From: Patagioenas fasciata
Lineage: Eukaryota; Chordata; Aves; Columbiformes; Columbidae
Assembly (NCBI RefSeq): GCF_037038585.1
Contig: NC_092524.1
Coordinates: 71,262,552-71,326,551 of the forward strand
DNA length: 64,000 nt
Direction of reading: 5' to 3'
Position numbers and translations under genes: made by a program
The notes under the pieces: generated by a model
Database searches by the model: none
The model's input: only the letters and a program-made list of their open reading frames with translations
What the model was told of the DNA's origin: nothing
In this document: positions 60,870-64,000 of the stretch, piece by piece
Numbering within the stretch: position 1 is the first letter of the stretch
Layout: the number at the start of each line of letters is the position of its first letter

Positions 60870-61794
60870 TCACACAGTGCTTTCCAATATCCACTCAGAA
60901 CTGGAGAAAGTTGCTTTTCCACTATCCACACCAGAGCTGTCTGAGTGGACTAGCATCCCGTTCATGGACATGCTCCGCTTGGAGCGCAGTCCGCCCGCGG
61001 CCCGGGACTCCAGCAGCTCGCCGCCCAGGGACAGCCGGCGCTTGGCTCGGGACGCGTCGGCCGGCAAAGTGAGGAACTTACTTGGCTTTGATTGTGCTCT
61101 TTTGTACGTGGGGGCCCCTGTGAGAGAGTCGGGGGGACGGTTAGCTAACTGCAGGGCAGTGGAGTTATTTCTGTTAGTGTTCTGGGACTCGATGCTGCTG
61201 ACAGCTTCGCTCTGCAGCTCGCTGCTTGGCTTTGGCCCCGGCTTTCGCTTCTGCTTCTGGGGCGCAGAAGCGCTGGAAGTCCAGGTGGGAGGCAAAGCGG
61301 AGGTAGAGGTGGCCGAGTCCTGGCTGGGGCCGCTCTCCGGCGGCTGCGTCGCGCCGTCGCTGGCAGCCTTGCAGCACTGGACGCCCTCCTCGTGCCCCAC
61401 AGCCTGCTTGGACACCGACTGCGACAGCACCCCGCTGCAGCCCTGGCTCTGCGCCCCGTTCGTCTGCGAGTACACGTTGCTGACCTTGGTGGCCTTCTGC
61501 TGCCCGTTGTTGTTACACACCTTGTAGCGGATCATGAGGATGATGATGAACACGAGCACGGAGGCCACGATGATCCCACCAATGATGATAATCATGGTCC
61601 CGCCCAGGAACTGGGACTGCATGAAGTGGCAGCGCACGTAGTCCTGCTCGGTGGTGAACTGCGTGCAGCCCACCACCCTGGTGGCCGTTAGCGAGGTGAT
61701 CCCGTCGTCATAGATGGCCAGGACGCACAGGTCGTACACAGTCCCAGCGGCCAGGTTGTTGACCAGGAAGGTTTTGCTTGTGGGAGGTATCATT
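60870..61794 (-). CDS. LRFN5: LRFN5 second coding exon: FN3 end, transmembrane helix, cytoplasmic tail with ESTV end
   Basis: The acceptor CAG lies just before 61794 and is preceded by a pyrimidine tract. The exon encodes the rest of the fibronectin domain, the isoleucine-rich transmembrane helix and the cytoplasmic tail. Residues 464-700 correspond to the common LRFN5 tail. Residues 701-770 lie beyond an internal splice donor at 61081. They contain a basophilic kinase-type RRLS motif at 715-718, a serine/methionine motif SMSMNGML near 737-744, and a terminal WILESTV that resembles, from memory, the ends of LRFN1 and LRFN2. The stop is TGA at 60872-60870. Confidence 0.93.
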
Positions 61795-63784
61795 CTGGGG
61801 AGAAGGAAAGGAGCGTGAGTGACCCGGCAGAGCCGCGGCTGCCGCGGTGAGCACCGCCAGGGCTGGGGTCCCCGCTGTGCCGCCCCGCAGGGCTGCTCAC
61901 CGTGCCCGCAGTGCCTGCCCTGCCTCGGGCTGGCAGCAGTCGACACCTGACGCCCCAAATGGCAGAGCCCCCTGTGAGAGCGACCGCGTGAGAAACCTCA
62001 CAGAAATTACCAAGCAAAGAGAGTTTACAACAGTGTGATAGCTGTGACAGCGGCTGCACGGCACCTCTGTGCTCCAGCACGGACACACCAGAAGTGCTGC
62101 GAGGAGCGTGTTTAACCAACACCTTTACTCTGTGTTTTCACAAAGCCGAGAGTGCTCAGATCCATTTAACTCATCTAACTTTACAACCTTTCTGCCAATC
62201 AGATTAGTTCAGAGGATTAGAGGTCCATCTGGATTATCTAAAAATAACATCACTCAACCTAATTTCCTTATTTGCGAGCAGGAAACTGCAGGAGCGTTTC
62301 CGAGGCTCCCAGCGCTGCTGCGGGGCCGGGCTGTGCGCGGGGCTGCGGGGCGGGCGGCACGGCAGCGCCCCGCGGAGCCGGGATGGGCGGCCTTACCTGT
62401 AAACAAGGGAGTCATCGTAAGTACCGTTGTACTGGATTTGGAACATACGGATCCCAGGTATATTCCTCTGAAAATTGAATTTCAGCAGAACGGTAGAGGA
62501 TGTTGCTTCCGCAACAACCACCTTCTTATCCTGGCTGACTTTAGTATCCCCGTTGCTACTGCTCGCGTTGGAGCCCGACTTGGTGGAAGTGGAGATGTCC
62601 GAGGAGCCGGGGTCGGGCTCGTGGATGTGGTTCGTGCTGTTCAGCAAGTGGGGGAGTTTGATTATGTGCAGGTCCACCGTCTGCGTGGCCTCCCCCGCCG
62701 GATTGGAAGCAATGCAGGTGAAGGAGCCGGTGTCCTTCACCGTCGTTATAAGGATGTCGAGCGTCCCATTGTCGTAGACCACCGACCTCGTCGCATTTGA
62801 AATCAGTTTGCCCTCAGGTGAAATCCAATGAATGGCCGGCTCGGGGTCCCCGCGGGCCTTGCAGCGCAGGGCTGCCCGCTGCCCCTCCAGCACCCGCAGC
62901 TCGTGGGTGTGCCGGGTGATGAGGGGCGGCTCGCACAGGAACTCCTCCTCGGGGATGGACCAGAAGTACCGGCCCGACAGCAGCGTGGGAGAAGCGCAGG
63001 TCTCCAGGTCGTCCTCCCGCGAGAGGCGCCGCAGCCACAAAAGCTCACAGTTGCAATGCAAAGGGTTCCCACCAAAGCTCAACGCGAAGGTTGAGGGGCT
63101 GATAATTCCTGAGGTTGCCAGTACCTGAGCTCGCTGGAAGAGAGGATCAGGCGGTAGCTTCTGCAGTTTGTTAGACGTGACGTCCAACCTGGTCATCTTG
63201 TGGAGGTGGGAGAAGGTCCCCTTAGGAATATGGTCGATCATGTTGTGGTCCAGACTGAGAGTGTGCAAACTGACCATCTTCTCCACTGCATCCCAGGGGA
63301 TGGTTTCCAGATTGTTGTAAGACAAATCCAATTCCTCAAGAGCTAAAACATCATCAAAAGCTGTGGAAGAAATTAAAGTCAGCTGGTTGTTGTTAAGTAT
63401 CAAGTGGTGAAGATTGGAGAGTCCACTGAACATGTCGTTGGTGATCTTAGTCAATCGGTTGCTGTTCAAATGCAAAGCCCGCAAATTGCGCAAGTCGGCA
63501 AACGCGTGAGGTGTAATAAAACTGATTGTATTCCTGGACAGCGTCAGGTCCACCAGGCTGGTCATGTTGGCAAAGTCTTTCCTTTTAATGTTTGTAACAA
63601 AGTTGTCTGCCAGCCGCAACTCCACGGTCCTCCTGTCGATGTTGGGAGGAACAAACAAGAGCCCTTTCTTGGCACAAAGGGTGGCAAGGTTCGGAGACAA
63701 AATCTGACAGACGCAGCGCTTCGGGCAGATCTGCGCTCTCACCGCTACGCCAATGCACAGCAGAAACAAAAGCAGTTTTTCCAT
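60870..63784 (-). CDS. LRFN5: LRFN5 (SALM5), synaptic adhesion-like molecule; two coding exons, PDZ-tailed form
   Basis: Joining 63784-62397 to 61794-60870 gives a 770-residue type I membrane protein. The family acts at synapses, where SALM5 binds presynaptic LAR-type receptor phosphatases; that role is family knowledge. Seen in the sequence: a signal peptide (about 1-17), a cysteine-rich LRRNT (20-45), seven leucine-rich repeats (about 46-218), an LRRCT (240-286), an Ig domain with Cys308 and Cys357, a fibronectin III domain (about 420-507), a transmembrane helix (about 529-550) and a cytoplasmic tail. N-glycosylation sequons lie at 73, 330, 339, 382, 406 and 453. The ectodomain is nearly identical to mammalian LRFN5 as I remember it. 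The start is in strong context (A at -3, G at +4) and precedes a clean signal peptide. The tail ends in ESTV, whereas mammalian SALM5 (about 719 residues) is described as lacking a PDZ ligand. A splice donor after residue 700 explains the difference. Confidence 0.96.
61076..61081 (-). promoter_or_regulatory. LRFN5: Internal 5' splice site GTAAGT in LRFN5 coding exon 2
   Basis: The minus strand reads AAG CCA A followed by GTAAGT, a perfect core donor. Splicing here ends the exon after residue 700 with one base of codon 701 (phase 1). In mammalian LRFN5, as I remember it, the protein continues Lys-Pro-Asn at this point, and an Asn codon begins with A, so the donor position matches. The site therefore decides between a read-through tail ending ESTV and a spliced tail. 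Confidence 0.8.
61795..62396 (-). other. LRFN5 intron between the two coding exons
   Basis: A 602-bp GT-AG intron in phase 2. The first 120 bases after the donor are very GC-rich, and the middle (about 62000-62280) is AT-rich. I see no repeat or other gene in it. Confidence 0.9.
62397..63784 (-). CDS. LRFN5: LRFN5 first coding exon: signal peptide, LRRs, Ig, start of FN3
   Basis: This exon encodes residues 1-462 and the first two bases of codon 463. It holds the whole LRR and Ig region and the first half of the fibronectin III domain. It ends in codons for LVY followed by AG, with donor GTAAGG beginning at 62396. The next exon supplies the third base of an arginine codon, so the intron is phase 2. 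Putting nearly the whole ectodomain in one large exon fits what I know of the LRFN family. Confidence 0.95.
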
Positions 63785-63804
63785 TGTAGATCCGGTTCAA
63801 GAGC
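63785..63804 (-). other. LRFN5: LRFN5 5' untranslated piece of the first coding exon
   Basis: Twenty bases lie between a likely acceptor (CTTACAG, AG at 63806-63805, preceded by a pyrimidine-rich stretch) and the ATG at 63784. This implies at least one further 5'UTR exon upstream, outside the window, in line with the known multi-exon 5'UTR of LRFN5. The acceptor is inferred from consensus only. Confidence 0.6.
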
Positions 63805-63806
63805 CT

Positions 63807-64000
63807 GTAAGTGAGAGCAAATGTGTGTTAGTCTCTGCAAGATAAGTAAATCCCACATTAAGCAAAGAAAAATTGTCTGTGGTTAGATAATGAAACTGAG
63901 GTTCAGGTAACAGTGTGCCATCCTCATCTTGTTACCTGATGTCTTGATCATTCTCCACATCCTGACATAAGAGCTCCTGTACTCCCTTTCAGAAGAAAAA
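63807..64000 (-). other. Presumed LRFN5 upstream intron, 3' end only
   Basis: Unique sequence of moderate AT content leading up to the likely acceptor before the ATG exon. No gene or repeat is seen. Confidence 0.5.

Larger units (their letters stand above)
54684..61081 (-). other. Presumed last intron of the spliced LRFN5 form
   Basis: This 6398-bp interval runs from the internal donor at 61081 to the candidate acceptor at 54684. Its first 212 bases are coding and the next stretch is 3'UTR in the read-through form. The rest holds unique sequence, a 21-bp array (57027-57409), a 15/16-bp array (58976-59304) and a short 34-bp duplication near 59.9 kb. I could not find by eye an exon for the mammalian-type tail inside it. 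Confidence 0.45.

Noticed and set aside
60805-61527. Plus-strand open frame of 240 codons over LRFN5 exon 2
   Set aside because: It is the antisense shadow of a GC-rich coding exon, starts inside an A-rich tract and has no recognisable domain.
62069-62800. Plus-strand open frame of 243 codons over LRFN5
   Set aside because: Antisense to the Ig and FN3 coding region and running through the intron; no independent evidence.

Overview
The window looks like avian nuclear DNA. Three things point that way. There are two 3'-end fragments of CR1 LINEs of the chicken type. Interspersed repeats are otherwise sparse, while short GC-rich tandem repeats are very dense. The one recognisable gene is LRFN5 (SALM5), a vertebrate synaptic adhesion protein. 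Species cannot be set from the sequence alone.

Layout: LRFN5 lies on the minus strand at the right end. Its first coding exon is 63784-62397 and its second coding exon is 61794-60870, separated by a 602-bp GT-AG intron. Upstream 5'UTR exons and the promoter lie beyond position 64000. The second coding exon contains a consensus splice donor at 61081-61076. It sits where, from memory, the mammalian SALM5 protein continues into a short PDZ-less tail. If the donor is ignored, the frame runs on and ends in ESTV, a class I PDZ ligand. If it is used, the best acceptor I found is 6.4 kb downstream. That acceptor opens a phase-compatible terminal exon at 54683-54574, followed by an AATAAA signal at 54281-54276.

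From 1 to about 54,000 I recognise no protein-coding gene. This side lies downstream of LRFN5. It alternates unique AT-rich stretches with CpG-rich clusters and more than twenty minisatellites, with unit lengths of 5 to 88 bp. The largest are a 53/54-bp array at 3433-4280 with an exactly duplicated five-unit block, and a 56-bp array at 38472-39600 with about 20 copies, most of which can fold into a hairpin. Nearly all long open frames outside LRFN5 come from these arrays or are shadows of GC-rich DNA. Other mobile-element traces are a LINE reverse-transcriptase remnant near 16.1-16.3 kb and a possible hAT-type DNA transposon fragment near 11.3 kb. A CpG-rich block with GC boxes at 9.14-9.83 kb could be an orphan promoter.

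The most interesting point is the apparent switch between two LRFN5 C-termini, one able to bind PDZ scaffolds and one not.
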